In this document: positions 33,145 through 42,441 of the stretch, one piece after another
Layout of the letters: each line of letters starts with the position of its first letter
How positions within the stretch are numbered: the stretch's first letter is position 1
Assembly (NCBI GenBank): GCA_013816245.1
Contig: JACDEU010000007.1
Coordinates: 6,430-70,429, forward strand
Source of the DNA: Actinomycetota bacterium
GTDB lineage: Bacteria; Actinomycetota; Thermoleophilia; Gaiellales; Gaiellaceae
DNA: 64,000 nucleotides
Direction of reading: 5' to 3'
Translations under genes and position numbers: made by a program
Notes under the pieces: model-generated
The model's database searches: none
What the model saw: only the letters and a program-made list of their open reading frames with translations
Told to the model about the DNA's origin: nothing

Positions 33145-34379
33145 GTGGCAGACCTTGCGAGGATGACCGTTTCCTTCTCGAGCCTCGCCATCGTCTCGGC
33201 CGTGGCGTTTGCCGCGCCGCTCGCGCTCGGCCTGGCGCCGTCGCTCCGACTGCCGGCGGTAGTCCTCGAGATCGTGCTCGGGATCGCCGTCGGCCCCGCG
33301 GGCCTCGGGTGGGTGCAGGTCGACCGGCCGGTCGAAGTCATGTCACTCCTCGGACTCGCGTTTCTGCTCCTGCTCGCCGGGCTCGAGGTCGACTTCGACC
33401 GCTTGCGCGGAAGGTTGTTGCGCGTCACCGCTTTCGGTTTCGTGTTGTCGTTCGCAATCGCCCTCGCTGCTGGGTTCGTACTGGACGTTGCAGGCGTGAC
33501 CGGTGCGCCGTTGCTGATAGCGATCATGCTCTCGGCTACGTCGCTGGGAGTCGTGATTCCGGTACTGAAGGATTCCGGCGAGGCGTCGACGACCTTCGGC
33601 CAGGTCGTGATCGCAGCCGCGTCGATCGCCGACATCGCCACAATCGTCCTGCTGTCCCTCTTCTTTTCGGAGAAATCGACCGGGATCGGCGCCAAGCTCG
33701 TGCTGCTCGGCGGCTTCGGCGCCCTCGTGGTGGCGATCGGAATCGCCGTCACCGGCGCGGAACGCTCGATGCGGCTCACGGATACGTTGCTCCGCCTACA
33801 GGACACGGCACAGATTCGCGTTCGCGGTGCGTTCTGCTGCTCGCAGTGTTCGTCGTCCTCGCCGAGAAACTCGGTCTCGAGGCGATCCTCGGCGCTTTCT
33901 TGGCCGGAGCTGTGCTCAAGCTCGTCGACCGCGACGGGGCGATGACCCATCCGCAATTCCACGGCAAGCTCGAGGCAGCGGGCTTCGGCATCTTCGTGCC
34001 GTTCTTCTTCGTGACGAGTGGCGTGCGATTCGATCTGCATGCTCTGTTCGCCAGTGGTTCCACACTGACGCGAGTCCCGATCTTCCTCGTCGCGCTGCTC
34101 GCAGCGCGCGGCCTGCCTGCTCTGCTTTATCGCGATCTCGTGCAGGGCCCGAAGAAGAGCGCGGCCGCCGGGCTGCTGCAGGCAACGTCGCTCGGATTCT
34201 TCGTCGTCGCGGGCCAGATCGGGATGGAGCTCGATTTGATCAGCCGCGCGACCGGTGCGGCGCTGATTGCGGCGGGCCTGCTCTCCGTCCTGCTCTTTCC
34301 GCTCGGCGCCCTCGGGTTGCTCCGCCGCGAGGACGGTTCAGACCACGTCCGCGCGCTCGAGCCCGAGCCGCTCGGCTAG
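33145..34379 (+). CDS. Kef-type cation/proton antiporter (CPA2), one-base frameshift
   Basis: Two frames give one membrane protein of about 411 residues. The first (to about 33831) has LRLPAVVLEIVLGIAVGPAGLG, LLGLAFLLLLAGLEVDFDRL and MLSATSLGVVIPVLKDSGE, typical of Kef/NhaP-like exchangers. At GCG-TTC the frame should read GCG-GTT: one G is missing. The -1 frame goes on with LLLAVFVVLAEKLGLEAILGAFLAGAVL and PFFFVTSGVRFDL to a normal end. It would exchange K+ or Na+ for H+. As it stands the product is cut at about residue 266, with a nonsense tail. Confidence 0.8.
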
Positions 34380-34847
34380 CCAGGCGGCCTGCGAGCCGCG
34401 CTCCTGCTCGTAGCCTCTAGAGCCGTCGCGCAACTCCGCAGCGCGGGCCGCAGCGAAGGCGCCAAGCGGGACGCGTCCCCCGACGACGTGTCGACCCACA
34501 TCCGCGACGTAGCCGGAAAGGATCGGGAGAGAGCCCACCCGTTCTCGCGTCCGCCGCAAGCATGCGAGGCCGAACTCGCGGAGAAGGACCGCGTTCCACG
34601 ACTCGACACGGCGCACGAGGCGGCCGCGAGGCGCAACGAGCTTCCGCGCCTGCTCGAGGACCTCTCCGCCGAGCTCGATCTCCCACAGCTCGGTGTCGAG
34701 CCAGATCGGCAAATGGTGGACGCTGCAGGCATGGACACCGTGGCGACACGGGTCGATGCCGCCGGCGTCGACCCATTCGCCCACGGGCCACCCGAAGCCG
34801 GTGAACGGCGCGATCCGGCCGGAGGAGAGAAACTTGTAGGCGATCAC
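34338..34847 (-). CDS. Unknown protein linked to a sigma/anti-sigma pair
   Basis: A 169-residue protein. The N-terminus (VIAYKFLSSGRIAPFTGFGWPVGEWV) is followed by HGVHACSVHHLPIWLDTELWEIELGG and KLVAPRGRLVRRVESWNAVLLREF; the C-terminal third is Ala/Arg-rich. The aromatic pattern suggests a compact fold, but I do not know the family. It starts in a GTGA overlap with the anti-sigma gene and so belongs to the sigma operon. Its 3' end overlaps the antiporter gene by 42 nt on the other strand. Confidence 0.7.
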   Translation of the reverse strand: MIAYKFLSSGRIAPFTGFGWPVGEWVDAGGIDPCRHGVHACSVHHLPIWLDTELWEIELGGEVLEQARKLVAPRGRLVRRVESWNAVLLREFGLACLRRTRERVGSLPILSGYVADVGRHVVGGRVPLGAFAAARAAELRDGSRGYEQERGSQAAWLAERLGLERADVV

Positions 34848-35089
34848 GATCCCCGCCACCCACGGAACGCCTCTAGCAGCCGCTCCTCGAGCGCGGGCGG
34901 CAACTCCAGAGAGACATGCCCCGCAAGGACGATCGTTGCGCGCATCTGCTCGAGGTAGTTGCTGCAGCCGTCGCAGAAGACGAGGTGCTCCTCAAAGCGC
35001 TCACGGTCGAGTGGATCGAGGACGTCGTCGAGGTAGGCCGTCATCAGCTCGACGACCTCCTGACACGCAAGCTCCCGGTCTAGCCTCAT
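34844..35089 (-). CDS. zf-HC2 anti-sigma factor
   Basis: An 81-residue zinc-finger anti-sigma domain: CQEVVELMTAYLDDVLDPLDRERFEEHLVFCDGC with the H-x3-C-x2-C motif, then a short helix (NYLEQMRATIVLAGHVSLELP). No membrane helix follows, so it should act in the cytosol. It is flanked by ATGA overlap with the sigma gene and GTGA overlap with the unknown gene downstream. Confidence 0.88.
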   Translation of the reverse strand: MRLDRELACQEVVELMTAYLDDVLDPLDRERFEEHLVFCDGCSNYLEQMRATIVLAGHVSLELPPALEERLLEAFRGWRGS

Positions 35090-35712
35090 CTCATGTACTC
35101 CTCGAGTGCGCTTCGCACCTTCGCCCGTGCGCGGTGTAGAAGCACCCGTTGGTTCGTCTCCGACAAGTCCAAAGAGTTACAAACCTCCTCGGAAGTGAAG
35201 CCCTGGATGTCCCGCATCGTGATGACGGCCCGCTGGGCCGGTGGCAATCGGTCGATCTCGCGCGCCACCATCTCCAGGGTCTCCTGGCCGAGCAGTTGCC
35301 CTTCGGGCGCCCAGCTCTGGGGCGGCACGCTCCAGTGACCCGGAAAGCGCTCTCCGGAGCCGAGGAAACGATCCGCGTCGGCTGCAGGCTCGTCGCCGGT
35401 CTCGTCGCCCAGAGCGGAGAACGGGACGCTCCGCGCCTCCCGCAGACCACGCGTCTTTGCCGTGTTCGCGACGATGCGGTAGAGCCACGTCTTGAGCGAG
35501 GAGCGCCCTTCGAATCGGCCGATCCCCCTGAGGACGCCGACCCAGGCCTCCTGCACGACTTCCTCGGCGACAGCCCGGCTCGATACGTACATCAGCGCGA
35601 CGCGCAGCATGCCGGCGCCGTACATGCGCATGAGCGCGACGAAAGCCGATTCGTCGCCGGCACGCAGACCGTCGACGAGTCGTTCGTCCTCCGGAGAGAG
35701 GACCTGCTCCAC
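35086..35712 (-). CDS. ECF-type RNA polymerase sigma factor
   Basis: A 208-residue sigma factor. Region 2 has DESAFVALMRMYGAGMLRVALMYV..AEEVVQEAWVGVLRGIGRFEGRSSLKTWLYRIVANTAKTR; a 60-residue acidic linker follows; region 4 has IDRLPPAQRAVITMRDIQGFTSEEVCNSLDLSETNQRVLLHRAR. It is divergent from glucose dehydrogenase, with starts 44 nt apart. The regulon is unknown; the partner is the zinc anti-sigma protein encoded 4 nt inside its end. Confidence 0.9.
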   Translation of the reverse strand: MEQVLSPEDERLVDGLRAGDESAFVALMRMYGAGMLRVALMYVSSRAVAEEVVQEAWVGVLRGIGRFEGRSSLKTWLYRIVANTAKTRGLREARSVPFSALGDETGDEPAADADRFLGSGERFPGHWSVPPQSWAPEGQLLGQETLEMVAREIDRLPPAQRAVITMRDIQGFTSEEVCNSLDLSETNQRVLLHRARAKVRSALEEYMR

Positions 35713-35756
35713 GCTCCGACTGTAACGCTGTCCACGGGACGGGAGACGGACGAGCT

Positions 35757-36872
35757 ATGAAAGCCGTCGCAGTCTATCCAGGCAAGGCGGACTCGGTTCA
35801 CCTCGAAGATGTGCCCAAACCATTGCTGGACGACGTTCCTGATGGACGCGGCGTGCTCGTGAAGGTGCTGCGTGTCGGAGTGGACGGGACCGACAAGGAG
35901 ATCAACGCGGCTGAGTACGGCGCCTCCCCGCCCGGCGACGACTTCCTCATCATTGGCCACGAGAACTTCGGTGTAGTCGTGGAGGTGGGCGCCAACGTCC
36001 CCGACACGATCTGCCCCGGAACATATGTCGTCGCCAGCGTGCGCCGGCCGGGGTCGAGCCTCTTCGGCCAGATCGGTCTGCAGGATTTCACGACGGACGA
36101 GGTCTACTACGAGCGCGGCATCAACCTGCTGCACGGCTACCTGACCGAGTACTACGTCGAGGACTCCGACTTCGTCTTCCCGTTGCCGGCGTCGTTGCGC
36201 GATGTGGGCGTGCTCCTCGAGCCGACGACCGTCGCCGAGAAGGGCATCAATCACGCTTTCGAGATCCAGCGGCGGCTGAAGATCTGGCAGCCGCAGCGCG
36301 CGGCAATCCTCGGTTCCGGGACGATCGGCCTGCTGATGGCGCTGGCGGCACGCTTGCGTGGGCTCGAGCTCACGGTCTACTCGCTCCCGCGCAAGCCCTA
36401 CCGCAACGCCGATCTCGTCGAGGAGCTCGGCGGCACCTACATCTCCTCTGCAGACCACACCCTCGAAGAGGCGAGCGAGGAGCGCGGCCCATTCGACCTG
36501 ATCATGGATGCCACGGGTTTCAGCCCGATCGTCTGGGAGGCGGCCGAAGTGCTGGGTAAGAACGGCGTGCTCGTTCTCTCCTCGATCACGGGCGGCGACC
36601 GCAGAGCCGAGATCAACTCCGACAAGATCAACCAGGGCTTCGTCCTCGGCAACAAGGTCATGGTGGGAACGGTCAACGCCTCGCCGGCGGATTTCCGAAG
36701 CGGTGTCGACGACCTGATCAAGGCCGAGGCCGTGTTTCCGGGCTGGCTGCACAAGCTCCTGACGACACCGATTCCCGGCCTCGAGAACTACGACCAGATG
36801 ATCAGGGCGCTCACTGACGACCGCGACGCGATCAAGGTCTACGTCGAGGTGGCACAGAACGGCGCGGCTTAG
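35757..36872 (+). CDS. Glucose 1-dehydrogenase-like zinc alcohol dehydrogenase
   Basis: A 371-residue medium-chain dehydrogenase. The early GVDGTDKEI and FLIIGHENFGVVVEVG motifs and the EPTTVAEKGINHAFEIQ segment match archaeal-type glucose dehydrogenases; the cofactor motif is AAILGSGTIGLLMALAARLRG near residue 185. It should oxidise glucose or a related aldose with NAD(P). It ends 4 nt inside the convergent cyclase gene. A debranching-type enzyme lies downstream, so sugar use is a local theme. Confidence 0.87.
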   Translation: MKAVAVYPGKADSVHLEDVPKPLLDDVPDGRGVLVKVLRVGVDGTDKEINAAEYGASPPGDDFLIIGHENFGVVVEVGANVPDTICPGTYVVASVRRPGSSLFGQIGLQDFTTDEVYYERGINLLHGYLTEYYVEDSDFVFPLPASLRDVGVLLEPTTVAEKGINHAFEIQRRLKIWQPQRAAILGSGTIGLLMALAARLRGLELTVYSLPRKPYRNADLVEELGGTYISSADHTLEEASEERGPFDLIMDATGFSPIVWEAAEVLGKNGVLVLSSITGGDRRAEINSDKINQGFVLGNKVMVGTVNASPADFRSGVDDLIKAEAVFPGWLHKLLTTPIPGLENYDQMIRALTDDRDAIKVYVEVAQNGAA

Positions 36873-37501
36873 GTCGCGAGCTCGTTCGTCGCCACTTCTC
36901 GAACTAGCAGCACCCGAGCCGGAGCGCCGTCGGAACCGACGAGCCTCAGCGGGGCGCACACGAGCTCGTACTCGCCGGGCTCGACGTCTCGCAGGTCGAG
37001 ACCCTCGACCGCGACGATGCCGGCGCCGAGCAGCGCCTGATGTGCCTCCTCGTCGCCGATAGACAGGTAGTCGATCCCGACGAGCCGCACACCGGCGTCG
37101 ATCAGCCGGCGCGCACCGTCCTCCGTGAGCGCCAGGAACTCGTCCGCGAAGGTGCCGCGCTGCCAGAGCTCCGAGTTGCTGGTCTTGAGGAGGACTCGCT
37201 CCTGAAGCTGGACGCCGGCGAACGCGGAGGCGTCGAGGCGCTCTGCGCCCGTCAGATCCACCACTCGAACCGGGCCGATCAGGACGTCGAGCGGCAGCGC
37301 CTCCGCGCCGGGCGCCCCGTCGATGAAGTGCACGGGGGCGTCCACGTGGGTACCGCTGTGGACGCCGAAGTCCAGCCTGCTGATGTTGGCGGCGGCACCA
37401 TCGGCAATCGAGACCACTCGCTCGAGCGTCACCGTGGGGTCGCCCGGATAGGTGATCATGCCCGGCCTGACCGGGACGCTGATGTCGATGATCTCCCTCA
37501 T
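36869..37501 (-). CDS. Cyclase-family hydrolase (kynurenine formamidase-like)
   Basis: A 210-residue metal-dependent hydrolase of the cyclase/KynB group. The metal signature HSGTHVDAPVHF lies near residue 48, preceded by ISVPVRPGMITYPGDP and followed by RVVDLTG, LVGIDYLSIGDEEAH and VEGLDLRDVEPGEYELVCAPLRL. Such enzymes open formamides, lactones or cyclic imides. No tryptophan-degradation gene is near, so the substrate is open. It is divergent from the debranching gene. Confidence 0.87.
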   Translation of the reverse strand: MREIIDISVPVRPGMITYPGDPTVTLERVVSIADGAAANISRLDFGVHSGTHVDAPVHFIDGAPGAEALPLDVLIGPVRVVDLTGAERLDASAFAGVQLQERVLLKTSNSELWQRGTFADEFLALTEDGARRLIDAGVRLVGIDYLSIGDEEAHQALLGAGIVAVEGLDLRDVEPGEYELVCAPLRLVGSDGAPARVLLVREVATNELAT

Positions 37502-37561
37502 GCGCTTGTAACAGACGCGGCAGCCCCGCGACTGTTACAGACCTACTTCAAGGAGTACGCA

Positions 37562-39595
37562 ATGGCGAAAGACACCATCAGTATTCTCGACGGTTCGACC
37601 TTTCTCGTCAGCGATCTGCGCGGGGACATCGACGCCTCCCCCGATCAGGCACACGGTTTCTTCTTCCGCGACACGCGTTTCTTGTCGCGGTGGACACTGA
37701 CGGCGAACGGCTCGCCGCTCAACGTGCTCTCGACGGACGAGAACCAGTATTTCACTGCCCAGTTCTTTCTCGTACCTCCGACTGGCACGGTGAATGACAA
37801 CCCAACGGTGTCGGTCATCCGCAAGCGCTCGATCGGCGACGGGTTCCACGAAGACATCACCGTGATCAATCACGCCGGCGATACCCTCGCGGTCGCGCTC
37901 CGGCTGGAGGCGGGCGCCGACTTCGCCGACCTGTTCGAGGTCAAGGACGCCCTGGCCAAGAAGGGCGAGACGTACCAGCGTGTGGAGGAGGATGTCCTCG
38001 TGCTCGGCTACCGGCGCGACGACTTCGTCCGCGAGACGCGCATTCGCGCGAGCCGAGCAGCGAACGTCGACGAACGCGGCATCACGTTCAACGTGCACAT
38101 AGATCCCCACGACGAGTGGAACACATGCGTGTTCGTGCAGCCGGTGACAGACAGTGCAAAGGCGATCAAGTATCGCCACGACGACGAGGAGGCGAAGCCG
38201 AACATCGGCATGGGCCTCGACGAGTTCCTGGCCGCGGCCCCCCAGCTCGAGACCGATTGGGACCCGCTCGAGCACATCTACGAACGCAGCCTGATCGACC
38301 TCGCCGCGCTCCGGTTCGAGACGACGCTCTTCCCCGGACAACCGATGCCGGCGGCAGGACTGCCCTGGTTCATGACGGTCTTCGGGCGAGACAGCCTGCT
38401 GACGAGCTTCCAGGCGCTTCCGTTCACGTCCGAGCTCGCCCAGACGACCCTGCGTGTGCTCGCCCGCTACCAGGCGACGGAGCTCGATGACTTCCGCGAC
38501 GCAGAGCCGGGCAAGATCCTGCACGAAATCCGCTTCGGCGAGCTGACGCACTTCGACGAGCGCCCGCACTCGCCCTATTACGGCACCGCCGACGCGACGC
38601 CGCTGTTCCTCGTGCTGCTCGACGAGTACGAACGCTGGACGGGCGACGCCGAGCTCGTTCGCGAGCTCGAGGGAAGCGCGCGCGCCGCGCTCGAATGGAT
38701 CGACGAGCACGGCGACCGGGACGGCGATGGCTACGTCGAGTATGAGCGCCGTAACAAGGAGACAGGCCTCGAGAACCAGTGCTGGAAGGACTCCTGGGAC
38801 TCGATCCGCTTCAGGGACGGCTCGATCGCCAAGGGCCCGATCGCGACCTGCGAGATCCAGGGCTACGTCTACGACGCAAAGGTGCGCGCTGCGCGGCTCG
38901 CCCGCGAGATCTGGGAGGACGACGAGCTCGCAGAGCGCCTGGAACGCGAGGCCGAGGACCTCAAGCAGCGCTTCGACGAGGACTTCTGGATGGCCGACCG
39001 CGGGTTCTACGCACTCGCGCTCGACGGCGCGAAGAGACCGGTGGACAGTCTGACGTCTAACGCCGGCCACCTGCTCTGGAGCGGCATCGTCCCCGAGACG
39101 CGAGCCGAGCAGCTCGCCGACCACCTCGTCGGCGACGCGCTGTTTTCGGGTTGGGGCGTGCGGACGATGGCCGAGGGCGAGGGCGGCTACAACCCGATTC
39201 GCTACCACAACGGCACCGTCTGGCCACATGACAATTCGTTGATCGCGCACGGTCTGGCGCGGTACGGCTTCCGCGACGAGGCCGCGAAGGTCGCGCTCGC
39301 GACCCTCGAGGCGGCGACGTACTTCCGCTACCGCCTTCCTGAGGTCTTCGCCGGATACCGGCGCGGGCGGACGAGCTTCCCGGTCGAGTATCCGACCGCT
39401 TCCAGCCCGCAGGCGTGGGCGACAGGAACGCCGCTCTTGCTGCTACGGGTCCTGCTCGGCCTCGAGCCGGACGGCGAGCAGCTGCACTCCGACCCGCATT
39501 TGCCCGAACAGATCGAGTGGCTCGAGCTGACCGGAGTTCCCGGTCGCTGGGGACGGACCGACGTGACGGCGCACACACTGGAGGAGGTTCGATGA
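37562..39595 (+). CDS. Glycogen debranching-like amylo-alpha-1,6-glucosidase
   Basis: A 677-residue protein starting at ATG 37562 after AAGGAG. The N-terminal beta domain has HGFFFRDTRFLSRW, and the catalytic (alpha/alpha)6 domain has GLPWFMTVFGRDSL, LENQCWKDSWDS and TVWPHDNSLIAHGL, the acidic residues of which fit the family. No signal peptide is seen, so it acts in the cytosol on alpha-glucans or related glycosides. Its stop overlaps the start of the flavin reductase gene (ATGA). Confidence 0.88.
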   Translation: MAKDTISILDGSTFLVSDLRGDIDASPDQAHGFFFRDTRFLSRWTLTANGSPLNVLSTDENQYFTAQFFLVPPTGTVNDNPTVSVIRKRSIGDGFHEDITVINHAGDTLAVALRLEAGADFADLFEVKDALAKKGETYQRVEEDVLVLGYRRDDFVRETRIRASRAANVDERGITFNVHIDPHDEWNTCVFVQPVTDSAKAIKYRHDDEEAKPNIGMGLDEFLAAAPQLETDWDPLEHIYERSLIDLAALRFETTLFPGQPMPAAGLPWFMTVFGRDSLLTSFQALPFTSELAQTTLRVLARYQATELDDFRDAEPGKILHEIRFGELTHFDERPHSPYYGTADATPLFLVLLDEYERWTGDAELVRELEGSARAALEWIDEHGDRDGDGYVEYERRNKETGLENQCWKDSWDSIRFRDGSIAKGPIATCEIQGYVYDAKVRAARLAREIWEDDELAERLEREAEDLKQRFDEDFWMADRGFYALALDGAKRPVDSLTSNAGHLLWSGIVPETRAEQLADHLVGDALFSGWGVRTMAEGEGGYNPIRYHNGTVWPHDNSLIAHGLARYGFRDEAAKVALATLEAATYFRYRLPEVFAGYRRGRTSFPVEYPTASSPQAWATGTPLLLLRVLLGLEPDGEQLHSDPHLPEQIEWLELTGVPGRWGRTDVTAHTLEEVR

Positions 39596-40974
39596 ATTCC
39601 GAGAGGTACGACCTGATCGTCCTCGGCGCGGGCTCCGCCGCACGCGACGCCGCCGGCAAGGCTTCCGGCGAGCACAGCGCGAACGTCGCCATGGTCGAGC
39701 GGACGCGGTGGGGCGGTTCCTGTCCGAACGTCGCCTGTCGTCCGACCAAGGCTTACCTCGTCGCGGCCGAGCTGATGCACGAAGTGCGCGAGCACGCCGC
39801 CGAGCGAGGCATCGATCTTCCCATGCCGGCGATCGAGCTCGCGCGTACCGTCGACTGGAAGAACTCTCTGCGCCGTGACCAGGACAGCTGGGTGGACGTT
39901 CTCACCGAAGGGGGCTACGGAGTCTTCCCCGGCGAAGCGACCTTCGTCGACGCGCAGACCGTAGGTGTGGGTGATCGTCAGCTCACGGCGGAGAGGATCC
40001 TAATCGCCACGGGCGGGCGCACGGCCGTGCCGCCAATTCCCGGCATCGAGAATGTCGACTGGATCGACCACGTCAGCGCGCTCGAGCTCCGTGAAATCCC
40101 GGCGTCGCTGCTCGTCGTCGGCGCAGGTCCGGTCGGGCTCGAGCTCGCGCAGATCTTCGCCCGCTTCGGCTCGCGCGTCACGATCGTGAATCACGGCCCC
40201 CAGATCGCGGCACGCGCCGATACGGAGGCTGCGAGCGAACTTCAGGCGGCGCTCGAAGACGAAGGGATCGAGGTCCTGCTGAATGTCGGCGTCGATTCCT
40301 TCACCCGCAACGGCAAGGGCGTCGAAGCGGTGCTCGGGAATCGGATCATCAACGTCTCGCACGTGCTGCTCGCCTCAGGACGCACGCCGAACATCGAGGA
40401 GCTCGCGCTCGACCGGATCGGCGTCGAGGTCGAGCGCGGCGGCATCGCCGTCGACCCTCGGCAAAGGACGAACGTCGAGGGAATCTGGGCCGCGGGCGAC
40501 GTTGCCGTGGGGCCGATGTTCACGCCGACCGCGCAGTACCAGGCACGCGTCGCGGTCGAAGACATGTTCGACGCCGCCTACCGAGAAGCGGACTACTCGA
40601 TCTTGCCGACTGCGATCTTCACCGACCCAGAGCTGGCCGGCGTCGGCCTGACGGAGTCGGAGGCCTCAGCACAGGGCTTCGAGTTCGAGGTCGTCCAGCA
40701 CCCGCTGTCGGCGGTTACGCGGGCGCAATACACCGGGACGAAGCACGGCCTGTACAAGATCGTCTTCGACCGCGAGAGCCGTCGCGTCCTCGGGCTGCAC
40801 GTGGTCTCCCGCGGCGCCAGCGACATCGTCGGTGCCCTCGCGGTCGCCCTCAAGCTCGGCGTCACCGTCGACGACCTCGCGCTCGTCCACCACATCTATC
40901 CGAGCTTTAGCGAGGGCGTGAAGGCGGCGGCGGAAAAGGCGCTGAAAAGCTCGACGAGCGCAGCGAAGTCCTAA
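39592..40974 (+). CDS. Class I pyridine nucleotide-disulfide oxidoreductase (mercuric reductase/Lpd-like)
   Basis: A 460-residue FAD enzyme. The N-terminal GAGSAARDAA binds FAD, WGGSCPNVACRP holds the redox-active C-x4-C pair, VVGAGPVGLELAQIFARFGS is the NAD(P) site, WAAGDVAVGPM the second FAD motif, and LVHHIYPSFSEGVKAAA the C-terminal dimer-partner histidine region. It is close to soluble transhydrogenase, mercuric reductase and dihydrolipoamide dehydrogenase; no second N-terminal metal domain is present. The substrate cannot be fixed. Confidence 0.88.
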   Translation: MNSERYDLIVLGAGSAARDAAGKASGEHSANVAMVERTRWGGSCPNVACRPTKAYLVAAELMHEVREHAAERGIDLPMPAIELARTVDWKNSLRRDQDSWVDVLTEGGYGVFPGEATFVDAQTVGVGDRQLTAERILIATGGRTAVPPIPGIENVDWIDHVSALELREIPASLLVVGAGPVGLELAQIFARFGSRVTIVNHGPQIAARADTEAASELQAALEDEGIEVLLNVGVDSFTRNGKGVEAVLGNRIINVSHVLLASGRTPNIEELALDRIGVEVERGGIAVDPRQRTNVEGIWAAGDVAVGPMFTPTAQYQARVAVEDMFDAAYREADYSILPTAIFTDPELAGVGLTESEASAQGFEFEVVQHPLSAVTRAQYTGTKHGLYKIVFDRESRRVLGLHVVSRGASDIVGALAVALKLGVTVDDLALVHHIYPSFSEGVKAAAEKALKSSTSAAKS

Positions 40975-41013
40975 CCCATGCCCTGAAAAGTGTGCAGCAC
41001 TTTCTCAGTATTC

Positions 41014-41052
41014 GAGCGAGAGGCCCGGGCAGGCGTGTCGGGCCTCTCGCTC
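41014..41052. terminator. Bidirectional hairpin between convergent genes
   Basis: A perfect 14-bp stem (41014-41027 with 41039-41052, arm GAGCGAGAGGCCCG) closes an 11-nt loop. It lies between the reductase gene and the convergent htrA-like gene, where both transcripts should end. A smaller AAAGTG/CACTTT pair lies just left of it. Confidence 0.65.
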
Positions 41053-41141
41053 TGCGCTCCCGCGCGCCGTGCTGGCCTACGGCTCCGGCGGAAGCAGGCC
41101 CCCAGGGGTTCGGGGCCAGTCGGGACGGCATAATTCGAGCC

Positions 41142-42329
41142 TCACGGTTGCCGTCCAAGCTTGACATTGAGATGGACGCGATTCGTGTCGCGGACGACTT
41201 CCAGATCGATCCGGTCGCCCGGCGTCTTCGTGGCGATGAGATCGATGAGGGTCTCGACGGAAGGCACGGCCCTGGAGTCGACCTTCACGATTACGTCGCC
41301 GCCGGCGGGCCAGCTCTCCCCTTCGACCGTGACCTGGTTCGTCGCTGCCTTGAGCCCGCCCTTTGCGGCACCGCTGCCCGGCCGGACCGAAGCGACGAGC
41401 ACGCCACTCGTCACCGGCAAGTGGAAGAGGCGCGCGATGTTCGGCTGCAGCGTCTTCCCTTCGATCCCCAGGAAGGGATGCTCGACCTTGCCGTGCTTGA
41501 TCAGCCCGGCGACGACGTCCCTGACGGTGTTGATCGGGATCGCGAATCCGATCCCGACGTTGCCCTGGCTCTGGCCACCGGTTTCGATCTGTGCGTTGAC
41601 CCCGATGACCTCGCCCTGGGCGTTCAGCAGCGGGCCGCCCGAGTTGCCGTGGTTCAGCGCAGCGTCGGTCTGGATCACGTGCGAGATCGAGAGCTGGTTG
41701 GGCGCCTCGATTCGCCGCTGTACCGCGCTGACGATTCCGGCGGTCACCGACCGGTCGAGGCCGAACGGGTTTCCGATTGCGATCACCTGATCGCCGACGC
41801 GCACGGAGTCGGAGTTACCGAGCGGCAGCGACTTGAGCGCGCGCGACTTCACCTTGACCTGGAGCACAGCGATGTCGGTGGACGGATCGACTCCGACCAC
41901 CCTCGCCTTGAAGCGCTCGTTGTTCGAGAAACTCACTTGAATCGTGGTCGCGCCGCGGACGACGTGGTAGTTCGTCACGACGTGGCCGGCTTTGTCGATG
42001 ACGAAGCCCGAGCCGAGCGCACGCTGAGTCTGGCTCCCTCCGAAGGGATTGCCGAAGAAGTCCGAAGACTGCGGGACGCGCGAAGTCGTCTCGACGTGCA
42101 CCACTCCCGGAGCCGACGCGCGATAGATCTCGTTGATCGACAACCGCTTGCCCTGCTGCTGGAAGGACGCCGGCGCCGACGAGCTCGGCACCGCCTCCTC
42201 TCGGATGATCGTCTTTTGATCCCCGAGCTTCCCCAGCGCAGCCGCGCCGCCGAGCGCGATGCCGCCACCGAGCAAGGCAGTGGCCAGTAGCCCGGCGGCG
42301 CGGCTCCCGAGGTGGAGGGTGCGATGCAC
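41142..42329 (-). CDS. HtrA/DegP-like serine protease with PDZ domain
   Basis: A 395-residue membrane-anchored or exported protease. After one N-terminal helix (LLATALLGGGIALGGAAA) comes the trypsin-like domain with the triad His in TNYHVV, Asp in DPSTDIAVL and Ser in NHGNSGGPLL. Residues about 295-390 are one PDZ domain (PFLGIEGKTL, then SGVLVASVRPGSGAA). It takes part in surface protein quality control. CGTTAAG direct repeats lie just upstream, between this gene and fdhA. Confidence 0.92.
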   Translation of the reverse strand: MHRTLHLGSRAAGLLATALLGGGIALGGAAALGKLGDQKTIIREEAVPSSSAPASFQQQGKRLSINEIYRASAPGVVHVETTSRVPQSSDFFGNPFGGSQTQRALGSGFVIDKAGHVVTNYHVVRGATTIQVSFSNNERFKARVVGVDPSTDIAVLQVKVKSRALKSLPLGNSDSVRVGDQVIAIGNPFGLDRSVTAGIVSAVQRRIEAPNQLSISHVIQTDAALNHGNSGGPLLNAQGEVIGVNAQIETGGQSQGNVGIGFAIPINTVRDVVAGLIKHGKVEHPFLGIEGKTLQPNIARLFHLPVTSGVLVASVRPGSGAAKGGLKAATNQVTVEGESWPAGGDVIVKVDSRAVPSVETLIDLIATKTPGDRIDLEVVRDTNRVHLNVKLGRQP

Positions 42330-42352
42330 GGTTCCGTTCTAGCCGCGGCCTC

Positions 42353-42390
42353 CTTAACGCACGGTTGTGGTCCGTTAAGCCACCGTTAAG
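42353..42390. promoter_or_regulatory. CGTTAAG repeats with 11-bp period
   Basis: CTTAACG at 42353-42359 is followed by two direct copies of CGTTAAG at 42373-42379 and 42384-42390, that is 11 bp apart. Tandem half-sites on one helix face are typical for OmpR/PhoB-family response regulators. The region is shared by the divergent htrA-like and fdhA genes. No two-component gene is in the window. Confidence 0.5.
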
Positions 42391-42441
42391 ACTCCTGGGG
42401 AGGGCTGGTTTCCCGGAGCGCCTCCGCGGTAGAGAGAGGCC

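Noticed and set aside
37040-37561. Upstream extension of the debranching enzyme frame by about 170 codons.
   Set aside because: It is the antisense shadow of the cyclase gene; ATG 37562 has a good AAGGAG site and the conserved family start.
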